Origin: Monoplex corrugatus
Taxonomy: Eukaryota > Mollusca > Gastropoda > Littorinimorpha > Ranellidae
Length of the DNA stretch: 64,000 bases
NCBI GenBank assembly: GCA_030674185.1
Contig: CM060315.1
Span: forward strand, 85,026,454-85,090,453
Direction of reading: 5' to 3'
The notes beneath the pieces are model-generated. The model made no database searches, was not told the origin of the DNA, and worked only from the letters and a program-made list of their open reading frames with translations. Below are positions 1 to 10,689 of the stretch, piece after piece. A program made the position numbers and the translations under genes. Positions within the stretch are counted from its first letter, which is position 1. Each line of letters starts with the position of its first letter.

Positions 1-148
1 ACATCTTCCACCCTCTCCGTCCTCAGCCACCCTGCAAGTCCGTCCAATACTTTCTCCCTGTGTCTACCTGGTGCTCTCTTTCCCTCCACCTTTCCTGTTG
101 TGACCAGGTGCTCTAATTCCCTTTTCCTCATAAAATGGCCTATAAATG
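1..148 (-). mobile_element. RTE-like LINE 3' end fragment (copy a)
   Basis: Read on the minus strand this matches the 3' coding end of the RTE-like copies at 9.1 and 12.7 kb: the region encoding the conserved tail with '[20 protein letters not shown]'-type residues. It starts at the window edge, so the element's GAT-rich 3' tail probably lies outside. Homology stops near 148 where a GGCAACA block is reached. It is a short dead fragment and encodes no domain by itself. Confidence 0.8.
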
Positions 149-1060
149 TTGCCGGGGAGGGGGAGGCGCAATCCTCTACCCAGTCTCTCGCCAACTGACA
201 ACACTCGTATTTCCACAAGTTCAGTGACTACCACGTTTACAACGGCTTCAGTAGGTGCAGTTTTGATGTTCGGAGTATCCGTCTCTCAGCCTCTGGTTCA
301 ACAACCTTCTTTGGAGGCACGGAGGCATTTGCCCAAGGCTGGGGGTACTCTTGGCTTAGACATCAAAGTTGTCTTTCGTCCATCTGCACTGTCTCGATGG
401 GATTAACAAGTATCATCTGCCCGTGTTGGACGCCATAGTAGGCTGTTAAGAACTGACCTTCAACAGCAGTTGGCATTTGCGGTAGGAGTGTGAAATTTGC
501 TATGGAGATCATTACTACCATGGTGTGTCTAAACAGTGGTAGTATCAAAAGTTTGTGACCTTTGTATGACCTTGGTGGTTGTGGTCGCATCCTGAATTTA
601 GGTCATTTCTTCATTTTTGCAAACCAGTGGCTGCTACACGTATGAATTATTTTTATTCGGTGTTTTTGACTTTGGTTTTCGTGATTAATACTAATAATAG
701 AGAAACATAACAGATAACCAGTACTGGAACAGGCGATAGAGCAAAAAAGTACTTCAGAAAACAGTTTAGCGATACTAAATCTTCATTCTGGGTCATAAAT
801 TCTTAAATCCTGAAATGGTAAGCAGCAATGACAACAACAACAACAAAAAACAGAAAAGAAAAGAAAAAAAAAACGAAAACAAAAAAGAAAAGGAAAGAAA
901 CTAAGAAAGAAATAGCAGAAAATATGACTACCAGTCCATCCTTGCTTATGTAAATATGCATCATATGGTATATGTTACAAGTCATTAATAATAAACTTCA
1001 GTAATAAGTAAACTTCAAGCCAGACAACAGTTGCCTTTTAGCAAAGGGAACAAACAAACA
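149..1060. other. gene-free stretch with A-rich tract
   Basis: No supported gene. Positions about 835-905 are a purine/A-rich tract (CAA and AAGAAA runs) that may be the decayed tail of a retroposon. The small frames here are low-complexity and show no domain. Confidence 0.5.
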
Positions 1061-1061
1061 A

Positions 1062-1131
1062 ACACACATACAAACACACACACACACACACACATGCACG
1101 CACACACACACACGCACACACACACACACAC
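1062..1131. repeat. (CA)n microsatellite
   Basis: Interrupted CA dinucleotide repeat with CATGCACG and CACGCACA interruptions. Confidence 0.95.
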
Positions 1132-1316
1132 TTCACAATTAACCACCATGTCAGTGAATCAACCAACCAAGCAAAATATATTCAAATACCTCTCACTTCC
1201 CAGTTGAGAGTTGTTCGTGTTCCTTGGTGTCTCAAAGATCCCTCCCTCATCTCCCTGTTTCAAGTCTTTTCCAGCGCATAGTTTTTTGTTTGTTCGTTTT
1301 TGCGTAGGCTCAGGGA

Positions 1317-1404
1317 GTCTGCTAGATAATAGATAGCAGATTAGGATGGAGCGCATATGGAATTGTACGAGTGAGATGAACCTCCTCTGGAACAATCTCA
1401 AAAC
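1317..1404 (+). repeat. SINE tail fragment
   Basis: A short stem (CTGCTAGATAAT and TAGATAGCAGATT) is followed by GGATGGAGCGCATATGGAATT. The same tail occurs at about 58.0 kb and in degraded form at 39.6 kb. It is the 3' part of a dispersed SINE and abuts the satellite array that starts at 1412. Confidence 0.65.
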
Positions 1405-1411
1405 TATTCTT

Positions 1412-4400
1412 TGCAGTCATCATCACAACTGTACACAATTAATCCTGACTGCAGTCACCATCACGCTGTACACAGTTAATCCTGACTGCAGTCACCATCA
1501 CAATTGTACACAATTAATCCTGACAGCAGTCACCATCACGCTGTACACAGTTAATCCTGACAGCAGTCACCATCACAACTGTACACAATTAATCCTGACA
1601 GCAGTCACCATCACACTGTACACAGTTAATCCTGACAGCAGTCACCATCACGCTGTACACAGTTAATCCTGACAGCAGTCACCATCACAACTGTACACAA
1701 TTAATCCTGACAGCAGTCACCATCACGCTGTACACAGTTAATCCTGACAGCAGTCACCGTCACGGTTGCACACAGTTAATCCTGACTGCAGTCACCATCA
1801 CACTGTACACAGTTAATCCTGACTGCAGTTCACCATCACACTGTACACAGTTAATCCTGACTGCAGTCACCGTCACAGCTGCACACAGTTAATCCTGACA
1901 GCAGTCACCATCACAACTACACACAGTTAATCCTGACTGCAGTCACCTCACACTGCACACAGTTAATCCTGACAGCAGTCTCCATCACAACTACACACAG
2001 TTAATCCTGACTGCAGTCACCGTCACAGCTGCACACAGTTAATCCTGACTGCAGTCACCGTCACAGCTGCACACAATTAATCCTGATTGCAGTCACCGTC
2101 ACGCTGTACACAGTTAATCCTGACAGCAGTCACCGTCACAACTTACACACAGTTAATCCTGACAGCAGTCACCATCACAACTTCACACAGTTAATCCTGA
2201 CAGCAGTCACCATCACAACTCAACACAGTTAATCCTGACTGCAGTCACCGTCACAACTACACACAGTTAATTCCTGACAGCAGTCACCATCACAACTATC
2301 ACACAGTTAATCTGACAGCAGTCACCATCACAACTCAACACAGTAATCCTGACTGCAGTCACCGTCACAACTGCACACAGTTAATCTGACTGCAGTCACC
2401 ATCACACTGTACACAGTTAATCCTGACTGCTGTCTCACCATACACAACTCAATCACAGTTAATCCTGATTGCAGTCACCATCACACTGTACACAGTTAAT
2501 CCTGACAGCAGTCACTCACAACACTCAACACAGTTAATCCTGACTGCAGTCACCGTCACAACTACTCACAGTTAATCCTGACTGCAGTCACCATCACAAC
2601 TCACACAGTTAATCCTGACTGCAGTCACCATCACACTGTACACAGTTAATCCTGACTGCAGTCACCGTCACAGCTGCACACAGTTAATCTGACTGCAGTC
2701 ACCATCACAACTGCACACAGTTAATCCTGACTGCAGTCACCATCACCATCACATGACACAGTTAATCCTGACTGCAGTCACCCACACTGTCACAGTTAAT
2801 CTGAGCAGTCACCATCACAACTCAACACAGTTAATCTGATGCAGTCACCATCACAACTGCACACAGTTAATCCTGACGCAGTCACCATCACACTCAACAC
2901 AGTTAATCCTGACTGCAGTCACCGTCACACTCACAGTTAATCCTGTTAATCCTGACTGCAGTCACCATCACAACTGCACACAGTTAATCCTGACTGCAGT
3001 CACCATCACAACTGCACACAGTTAATCCTGACTGCAGTCACCATCACAACTACACACAGTTAATCCTGACTGCAGTCACCGATCACAGACTGCACACAGT
3101 TAATCCTGACTGCAGTCACCATCACAACTGCACACAGTTAATCCTGACTGCAGTCACCATCACAACTACACAGTTAATCCTGACTGCAGTCACCATCACA
3201 ACTCAACACAGTTAATCCTGACTGCAGTCACCGTCACAACTCACACAGTTAATCCTGACTGCAGTCACCGTCACAACTCACACAGTTAATCCTGACTGCA
3301 GTCACCATCACAACTCACACAGTTAATCCTGACTGCAGTCACCATCACAACTCAACACAGTTAATCCTGACTGCAGTCTACCGTCACAACTACTACACGT
3401 TAATCCTGACTGCAGTCACCATCACAACTCAACACAGTTAATCCTGACTGCAGTCACCATCACAACTCAACACAGTTAATCCTGACTGCAGTCACCATCA
3501 CACTGTACACAGTTAATCCTGACTGCAGTCACCATCACAACTAACACAGTTAATCCTGACTGCAGTCACCATCACAACTCAACACAGTTAATCCTGACTG
3601 CAGTCACCTCACAACTCACACAGTTAATCCTGACAGCAGTCACCATCACACTTCACACAGTTAATCCTGACGCAGTCACCATCACAACTCACACACAGTT
3701 AATCCTGACTGCAGTCACCATCACAACTGCACACAGTTAATCCTGACTGCAGTCACCATCACAACTCAACACAGTTAATCCTGACAGCAGTCACCATCAC
3801 AACTCAACACAGTTAATCCTGACTGCAGTCACCATCACAACTTACACAGTTAATCCTGACAGCAGTCACCATCACAACTGCACACAGTTAATCCTGACTG
3901 CAGTCACCATCACAACTCAACACAGTTAATCCTGACTGCAGTCACCATCACAACTGCACACAGTTAATCCTGACTGCAGTCACCATCACACTGTACACAG
4001 TTAATCCTGACTGCAGTCACCATCACACTGTACACAGTTAATCCTGACAGCTGTCACATCACTTCACACAGTTAATCCTGACTGCAGTCACACCAGATCA
4101 CAACTGCTAACACAGTTAATCCTGACTGCAGTCACCATCACACTGTACACAGTTAATCCTGACTGCAGTCACCATCACACTGTCACACAGTTAATCCTGA
4201 CATGCAGTCACCGTCACACTGCACACAGTTAATCCTGACTGCAGTCACCATCACACTACACACAGTTAATCCTGACTGCAGTCACCGTCACAACTGCACA
4301 CAGTTAATCCTGACTGCAGTCACCATCACAGCTGACACAGTTAATCCTGACTGCAGTCACCGTCACAGCTGCACACAGTTAATCCTGACTGCAGTCACCA

Positions 4401-5105
4401 TCACAACTACACACAGTTAATCCTGACTGCAGTCACCGTCACAGCTGCACACAGTTAATCCTGACAGCAGTCACCGTCACAGCTGACACACAGTTAATCC
4501 TGACTGCAGTCACCGATCACAAGCTGCACACAGTTAATCCTGACAGCAGTCACCGTCACAACTACCACAGTTTTAAACCTGACTGCAGTCAACATCACAA
4601 CTGCACACAGTTAATCCTGACTGCAGTCACCGTCACAGCTGCACACAGTTAATCCTGACTGCAGTCACCGTCACATCGCACACAGTTAATCCTGACAGCA
4701 GTCACCATCACAACTACACACAGTTAATCCTGACTGCAGTCACCGTCACAGCTGCACACAGTTAATCCTGACTGCAGTCACCATCACAGCTGACACAGTT
4801 AATCCTGACTGCAGTCACCTCACAGCTGCACACAGTTAATCCTGACTGCAGTCACCATCACAACTACACGTTACTAGCAGTGTCCTGCACCGTCATGCAC
4901 ACAGTTAATCCTGACTGCAGTACCGTCACAGTGCACACAGTTAATCCTGACAGCAGTTCACCGTCACAGTTGCACACAGTTAATCCTGACTGCAGATTAC
5001 ATCACAACTGACACAGTTAATCCTGACAGCAAGTCACCGTCACATTACACAGTTATCTACTGCAGTTTCACTCATACTTGCACACAGTTAATCCTGACTG
5101 CGTAC
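1412..5105. repeat. 37-38-bp satellite array, about 97 units
   Basis: Tandem units of 37-38 bp built on CACAGTTAATCCTGACTGCA then GTCACCATCACAACTG. Common variants are GACTGCAGTC or GACAGCAGTC, CACCATCAC or CACCGTCAC, and AACTGCACA, GCTGTACA or AACTCAACA. The first ~300 bp alternate 37- and 38-bp units, so 75-bp dimers keep a frame open by chance. Small indels increase to the right, and from about 4.85 kb the units degrade into unique sequence. The period is constant and there are no spacers, so this is a satellite and not a CRISPR array. Confidence 0.97.
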
Positions 5106-5595
5106 TATGCCATGTCGACATCACATACTGACCAGTTATCCTGAGCATACGTCGTGTTATTGCTGCTGTAGTCCTTATGCTACTGCAGCACCACTAACAT
5201 GTACCTACATACATGACATGATCCAAAGCATAGTTTTGTTTTGCTGTTTGCTATGTCATGTGATCGCACACAGCTACCATCTGACCTAATGCGTCCACGG
5301 AAAGAAAGTAAGGAACTGAGCTTTTCCCAAAGCACTGCATCACATGACCTTCTCTCATATGAAAAAGGAGTTGATTGGCTTTTACGATATAAGTCTTCAG
5401 AGTCTAAAACATACGTAATTCAGTTTATGTGTTTGTCTATGCGTTATACTGTTTCACCGTTATATTACTTTGCGATGTGTGTGCGAGTGGGGAATGGGGG
5501 GTGGGGGTGGAGGGTGGGCGGGTGGTCGTGTAGCGTATTGTGTATTAATGTTTGTATTGAAGCACAGACACTAAAATGGTGGTTTTCAGGAAGAA
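5106..5595. other. non-coding DNA with a G-run tract
   Basis: Decayed edge of the satellite followed by unique sequence. Positions 5490-5525 contain at least four G-runs of three or more on the plus strand (GGGG, GGGGGG, GGGGG, GGG, GGG, GGG) in about 35 bases, fitting a G-quadruplex pattern. No gene seen. Confidence 0.6.
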
Positions 5596-7545
5596 CTCTC
5601 CCATACAATACATGATGGTTGACCATAGTGTTATTACTATTACTTCCATGAATGTAAATGGATTGCAAGACCATCTAAAACGTAAAGATACGTTTGACTA
5701 TTCAAGACAAGACAAATGTAATATTTACTTTCTACAAGAAACTCATATACCATACTACTAAACTCAGAAAATTTCTTAAGATCAGCATGGGGATTTCATG
5801 TATGTGTAGCATGAAATGTACAAACAAAAATGGCACGGCCATTTTATTTAATCATAATTTCGAATATAAAGTCCATACAGTAATCAGAGATACTGGCGGA
5901 TGAAACATTATAATAGATATAGAAATGATTAAGAAACGTATTACTCTGGTAAACGTATATGTTAAGGTAATGACTCTGGCTTATTTATGAAGTGAGTCAA
6001 AGGATAAAGAAGGTAGGCAATGACTACATACTTATGGAAGGCCATTTAGCCCTGGATTCAAAAAAAGATGTTTATAACTATAGGACTATGGTAAGCATGT
6101 GAGACTATGGTAAGTCATCTGAGATCAAGACAAAAAATTAAAGAGTTGATGGCAGCTTTTAATTTAACAGATATTTGGAGACAATTATATCCAGAAAAGA
6201 GAAACTATACATAGAAAGTTCAAAACAACTACGCAAGGCAGATTAGATTACTTTCTCATTTCTAAAAACCTGCTGGGAACAATAAAGGGTGCATATACAG
6301 GCTTCAGAACAATAATGACAGCTGGTTTGAAAGATGACACAATAAAAATACGTAAAACTCTCTGGAAATTCAATAACTCGTTACTACGTGATCATACATA
6401 TATAGACACGGTAAAAGAAGTGATTCACAATGTCAAGAAACAGTACGTTACTGTGGGGGACATTGAAAATTGTGATATGCCAGATGAAAATTTAAAGTTT
6501 GTTATAAACGATCAGGGTTTCTTTTTAAGATTCTGTTATTAGAAAAACAATATCGTACGCAGCACTCAAGAAAAAAGATCGATATGAAAAAGAACAAAAT
6601 CTGAAGATAGACACTGCTTCCTTGAAAATAACATAACTGAAGAGAACGTAGGACAATTAGCAGACAAAATGCAACAGTTACAAGACATAAGATCTCTGAA
6701 GGTCTAGGTTATGCCTGTTAGATCAAGAGCAAGATGGCTAAACAACGAGAAAAAGTAAGTAAATATTTCTGTAATTTAGAGGAGTCGAACTTACACAAAC
6801 AAAACAATACCCTTTCTAGAAAAAGGCGATGGTAGTATCACATTTGATAAAACATTCATAGTGAAATTAAAAAATTGTATGGTAACCATTATAAACATAA
6901 AAACACTGATAATACAGATCTTAATACTGTATCTGCTCCCAAGTTATCTGAAGAAAATCGTAATACAACCGAAGGGAATATGACAGAAAACGAAGCCCTT
7001 CCAGCACTAAACAAATGAAAAGTGACAAAAGTCCAGGCTGAGACGGGTACACAACAGAATTTTACTTTTTTTTCAGAACAGATATAGGAACATTTGTACT
7101 TAGACCCATTAAATATTCGCACTCCAACAAGAGAAAATGTCTTTAACACAAAGAGAAGGAATAATTACTTATACACTAAAACAGACTACACACAGTTTTG
7201 TTAGATATTATGAATGAACAACAGACAGATTTCTTTAAAAACAAAACAAAAAAATACATAGACGAAAACACAAGTTTACTTTATGACACTCTGCTGTATA
7301 CAGTAAATCATAACATACCAGGCTTATTACTTACGATTGATTTTGAAAAAGCATTTGATAGTTCATCGTGGTCTTTTATAAACAAATGTCTTGACTTCTT
7401 TAATTTCGGTCCAGACATTAAAAGATGTTTAATAAAGATCTTACAACATGTGTCTATGGGCATTATACAAAACGGTGTGACATATACCGAGGGTTAAGAC
7501 AGGGTGATCCGTTATCACCATATTTGTATCTCATATGGGTAGAAG
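5596..7545 (+). mobile_element. decayed L1/Tx1-like LINE (endonuclease + RT)
   Basis: Fragments of a non-LTR retrotransposon polyprotein in order. At 5640-5760 is an APE-type endonuclease start (SMNVNGLQDHLKRK then FLQETHI). At 5790-5950 is more endonuclease (NKNGTAILFNH, then RITLVNVY), and at 6150-6300 its C-terminal part (DIWRQLYPEKRNYT). At 7198-7545 is reverse transcriptase: LLLTIDFEKAFDSSSWSFIN (motif A) and, after a frameshift at about 7495, RGLRQGDPLSPYLY. The YxDD region is missing and the element stops near 7545. The FEKAFDS..W pattern with GCRQGDPLSPYLF fits L1/Tx1-type RTs rather than the RTE copies nearby. Stops and frameshifts throughout mark it as dead. Confidence 0.75.
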
Positions 7546-7549
7546 TCAG

Positions 7550-7665
7550 TTAGAGCCGAAAAATCCCACGACTTTTGAAGGGACTGATGGGGATTCGAAC
7601 TCACAACCTTCCAGTCGGTAGTCCGTTGCACTAACCACTACACCACAGCGGCTGGTTGCACTGTC
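7550..7665 (-). repeat. tRNA-derived SINE head
   Basis: On the minus strand there is a Pol III box A (TGGTGTAGTGGTTAGTGCA) and box B (GGTTGTGAGTTCGAATCCC) at tRNA-like spacing. The T-arm stem does not pair and no acceptor stem forms, so this is a SINE promoter and not a working tRNA gene. It abuts the broken end of the LINE. Confidence 0.75.
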
Positions 7666-7689
7666 CAACACTTGTCATAGTCTGGAATT

Positions 7690-8005
7690 GAACCAAACGC
7701 TATCCACCCCGCACCCCCCACCCCCCACCCCCATCCCCCTGGTGGAGTGCCGGGGACTCTTTCAGTATAACTTGTATCCCCACCTTCTGGAAATTCTGTG
7801 CTAGGAATTTCCTCTTTTCTGTCACTATTCTTTGTTTCTGCCTTGTTCCTTTGCTTTCTGTCATTTCTTCCTATCATTTTCTGCCTTGCTGGTCCATTCA
7901 CCTGTATGTGATCGATAAAATCTTACATACTTTCTCTTAGAATTGACAATTGGGTACATGTATTAAATGCATTTTTGGCTCTGGGGAAATGTGACACGCG
8001 CAAGC
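7690..8005 (-). repeat. dispersed repeat family X, minus-strand copy
   Basis: The reverse complement matches 52.37-52.68 kb and 51.25-51.52 kb nearly along its length. Landmarks are AGAGCCAAAAATGCA, ACCAGCAAGGCAGAAAATGA, GAGGAAATTTCTAGCACAGA and a C/G-rich end near the word CCCCGGCA. A C-rich run (7705-7740) lies at that end. No coding domain is recognisable, so it is probably a non-autonomous element. Confidence 0.8.
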
Positions 8006-8047
8006 AATTTTAGGAATTTATTCCTGTCTCTCTCTATATATATATAG

Positions 8048-9289
8048 TTTGATGAGTCATGTAACAAAAATCCTGTTAAGAATAATCATGATGAGGACAA
8101 GGAATAGAATCAAAAGAGAAATAGCAGAAGAACAGTGTGGATTTGTGGAAGGGAAAGGAACTATTCATGCCATATACATCCTAAGAACTATCATAGAGAG
8201 GTCAACTGAGATGAATAAGGATTTGTATTTATGCTTTGTTGACTACACCAAGAATTTCGATCGGGCAAGACATGATGAATTGATCAACCAACTGGAGAGA
8301 CTCTATGTTGATGGAAAAGATCTACGAATAATCAGAAATATGTACTGGGAACAAACAGCTGCAATGAGAATAGAAAACAATGTAAGGTCTTTCCAAAACA
8401 TCAAAAGAGGAGTCAGACAGGGTTGTGTTTTGTCACCAGATCTGTTTTCACTTTACAGCGAAAACATCATGAGAAACCTAGAAGAAGACCCTGGATTAAA
8501 GGTTGGAGGGAAAATGATAAACAACATTCGATACGCAGATGACACCGTGCTAATTGCAGAAAATGAAAGGGACCTACAAAACCTTGTGAATATACTAGAA
8601 ATAGAAAGCAAAGGTAAGGGGCTGGAACTAAACTACAGGAAGACTGAAGTCATGGTGATCAGTAAAAAACATGAAATCCCAGCATGCAAAATAACAGCAA
8701 ATGGCACAACCTTGACACAGGTTGATAGATTTAAATACCTGGGAACGATCATTTCATCAGACGGCAGATGCACATCAGAAATAGCCGGCAGAATCGGCCA
8801 AGCCAAAACAGCATTCAAGAAGATGACAAGCATTCTTACTCTTGCCTATCAATTAACATCAGGAAGAGAGTTCTTGAATGTTACATAGAACCAATACTGT
8901 TGTACGGATGTGAGGCGTGGACAGTCAACAAGCAAAGCCAGAACAAGATTGAGGCAGCCGAGATGTGGTTCCTAAGAAGAATGTTGAGAGTTCCAAAGAA
9001 AACAAATGAGACAGTCTTGATGGAGGCAGACACAAGTAGATCACTCATAAGGAAGAATAGGAAAAGACAGGCATAATGTAAAGGCCATTTTATGAGGAAG
9101 GGGAATTTGGAGCACCTGGTCACAACGGGAAAGCTGGAGGGAAAGAGAGCACCAGGTAGACCCAGGGAGAAAATGCTGGACGGACTTGCAGAGTGGATGG
9201 GGACGAGGAGGGTGGGGGAAATGCTGGGGGCAACAGGAGATAGAGACAGAAGGAAGTCCATGATCGCCAACGCCATGCGGCAGGGCACC

Positions 9290-9323
<34 letters not shown>

Positions 9324-9345
9324 AATGATGATATATATATATATA
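8048..9345 (+). mobile_element. RTE-like LINE, 5'-truncated (copy b)
   Basis: Reverse transcriptase and C-terminal region of an RTE/BovB-like non-LTR element. The frame at 8049-8888 shows motif A (LCFVDYTKNFDRA), [14 protein letters not shown], the catalytic RYADDTVLIAE box, and FKYLGTIISSDGRC. A frameshift near 8850 moves to 8860-9076 ([19 protein letters not shown]) and another to 9092-9292 (GRPREKMLDGL). A GAT/ATG trinucleotide run (9291-9330) forms the 3' tail, typical of RTE elements. The endonuclease is absent. The 5' break directly follows a TCTC/TATA run. Catalytic residues survive but the frameshifts make it inactive. Confidence 0.88.
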
Positions 9346-9599
9346 ATTATGTTTTAGTGTACTTAGTTATGTTCATATTTGTATTCAGATTCTTTTCTAA
9401 ATCCCGTGTAATAAATTGGATGGAGTAGTCAACGCACGGGCCATCTCCTCAGATTATGTGCGCGAATGCATTGATGGGTTATGTGTACTTAATTTTTTCT
9501 GTTTTTTTTTTTTTTTTTTTTTCTTTTCTTCTTTTTTTTCTTTTCATGCTGAAGTATTGTGTACGTTTTGATATGACTACGCAGTCGGCTGGGCTTTAG
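9346..9599. other. AT-rich spacer with poly-T run
   Basis: Unique AT-rich DNA holding a 20-base T-run and a mixed T/C tract at about 9500-9545. No gene seen. Confidence 0.5.
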
Positions 9600-10330
9600 A
9601 CAAAAAATAACAATAGCAATAACAAGCTATCCACAGTTCCTTGGCAACTAGCTGCTGTGACAGGGAAATTGCCAGCATTAGTTCTGACGATGATATTACA
9701 TGGTCCTTGCTTTACACATCTGAGGCATGCAACAAGAGTCGAGTATCATTTTCACGTGTGTGCATAGTTCCACATTTTCAAGGGAGACGTCATCAGAAGA
9801 ACAGACAACATTATCACTACATGCCACTACAATTTCCTTTCCAAAATCCGTGCATATCTCAATTTCTTTTGCAAGAAAGGCCAACATGTCCTGGTTGCTT
9901 CATTTTGTAGGAATGCTTTCCAGTCTGAAAGTATGGGTGCTGAAGGCTACACCTTTTTCCATTGTCCATGGCCTCTTTTCTGCCTACTGCTTGTTCTCAA
10001 ACTCTGCAAGGTGTACATCCCACACAACACCTACTTTTGCACATTGTTCAGCTGCTGCTCAATGTATAGGATGAACAGACCATCGGTGTTGCCTTGAAAT
10101 GTCCTGGACAACTTAGGATAAAGTATCCAGACAATGAAAGCACTATATGTTTTCTTGGCCGAGTGGTCTGTGATATCTTGACTTGGACATTTAGTGCCAC
10201 TAAGACCAGTTCACTGCTAACATCCACTAAAATTGCATCAAGCATATCGTCAATGATATCCAGATCGTCATTGAAATAGTTTCTGTTGTATTGAAGTCTG
10301 AACCTCATGGCCTTGGTACACAAAATGAAA
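9600..10330 (-). pseudogene. decayed coding remnant, unassigned
   Basis: Two minus-strand frames look coding: 10048-10323 (FNDDLDIIDDMLDAILVDV) and 9696-9887 (MLAFLAKEIEICTDFGKEIV), followed on the same strand by LMLAISLSQQLVAKELW. The last segment weakly recalls the 'VVVLAISLF..LELW' block of transposon-associated proteins common in molluscs, but frames are interrupted and no domain can be named. It could be a remnant of a host gene instead. Confidence 0.3.
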
Positions 10331-10454
10331 GAGGAGGGAAACTTTTAGAATGGGCACACATGGATCAGATCCAAAACAAGTGTGACTGCCCGCGTCCAAG
10401 CAAACAGGAACCAGAAGAACAAGCAAACCAAAAAGAACGCGTGTCCAACACAAC

Positions 10455-10570
10455 AAGACAAGACAAGCGCAAATTTTCGGCCAACCGGCCTTTGTCAAGC
10501 GCGAATGAACGATCACAAACAGACACCAAACAACGGATAATAGCAAAAAGACTAAAAAAAAACTTCCCTG
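10455..10570 (+). repeat. short dispersed repeat, copy 1
   Basis: The block ACAAGACAAGACAAGCGCAA, CGGCCAA, TCAAGCG, AAACAACG, AACTTCCCTG recurs in the same order at 13085-13200. It is probably the end of a SINE or other non-autonomous element. The two copies lie on either side of the RTE copy at 10.7-12.9 kb. Confidence 0.6.
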
Positions 10571-10683
10571 CCCCCTCGTCCAGTGGATAAAAAGGGACTA
10601 TTTTGGTCCCTTTTAATCCACTGGACGAGGCGGCAGGGAAGTTTTGGTCCCTTTTTATCCACTGGACGAGGCGGCAGGGAAGT
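10561..10683. repeat. three-arm hairpin repeat
   Basis: Arm A (10561-10598) and arm B (10606-10643) are 38-base inverted repeats with two mismatches and a 7-base loop (TATTTTG). A third copy (10647-10683) repeats arm B in direct orientation and pairs with arm A with one mismatch. The arm core is GGGAC/GTCCC plus ATCCACTGGACGAGG. One arm could therefore pair with either of two partners. Confidence 0.9.
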
Positions 10684-10689
10684 ATTTTT

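Noticed and set aside
1346..1666. 106-codon ORF with a histidine-rich 25-residue repeat
   Set aside because: It exists only because two satellite units total 75 bases; the rest of the array breaks the frame.
1412..5105. CRISPR-like array of short repeats
   Set aside because: Units are contiguous with no unique spacers, the flanks are eukaryotic retroelements, and the units vary like a satellite.
7550..7665. Functional tRNA gene
   Set aside because: Box A and B are good but the T stem and acceptor stem do not pair; it fits a SINE head. The same applies at 20.5, 38.0, 42.3 and 57.0 kb.
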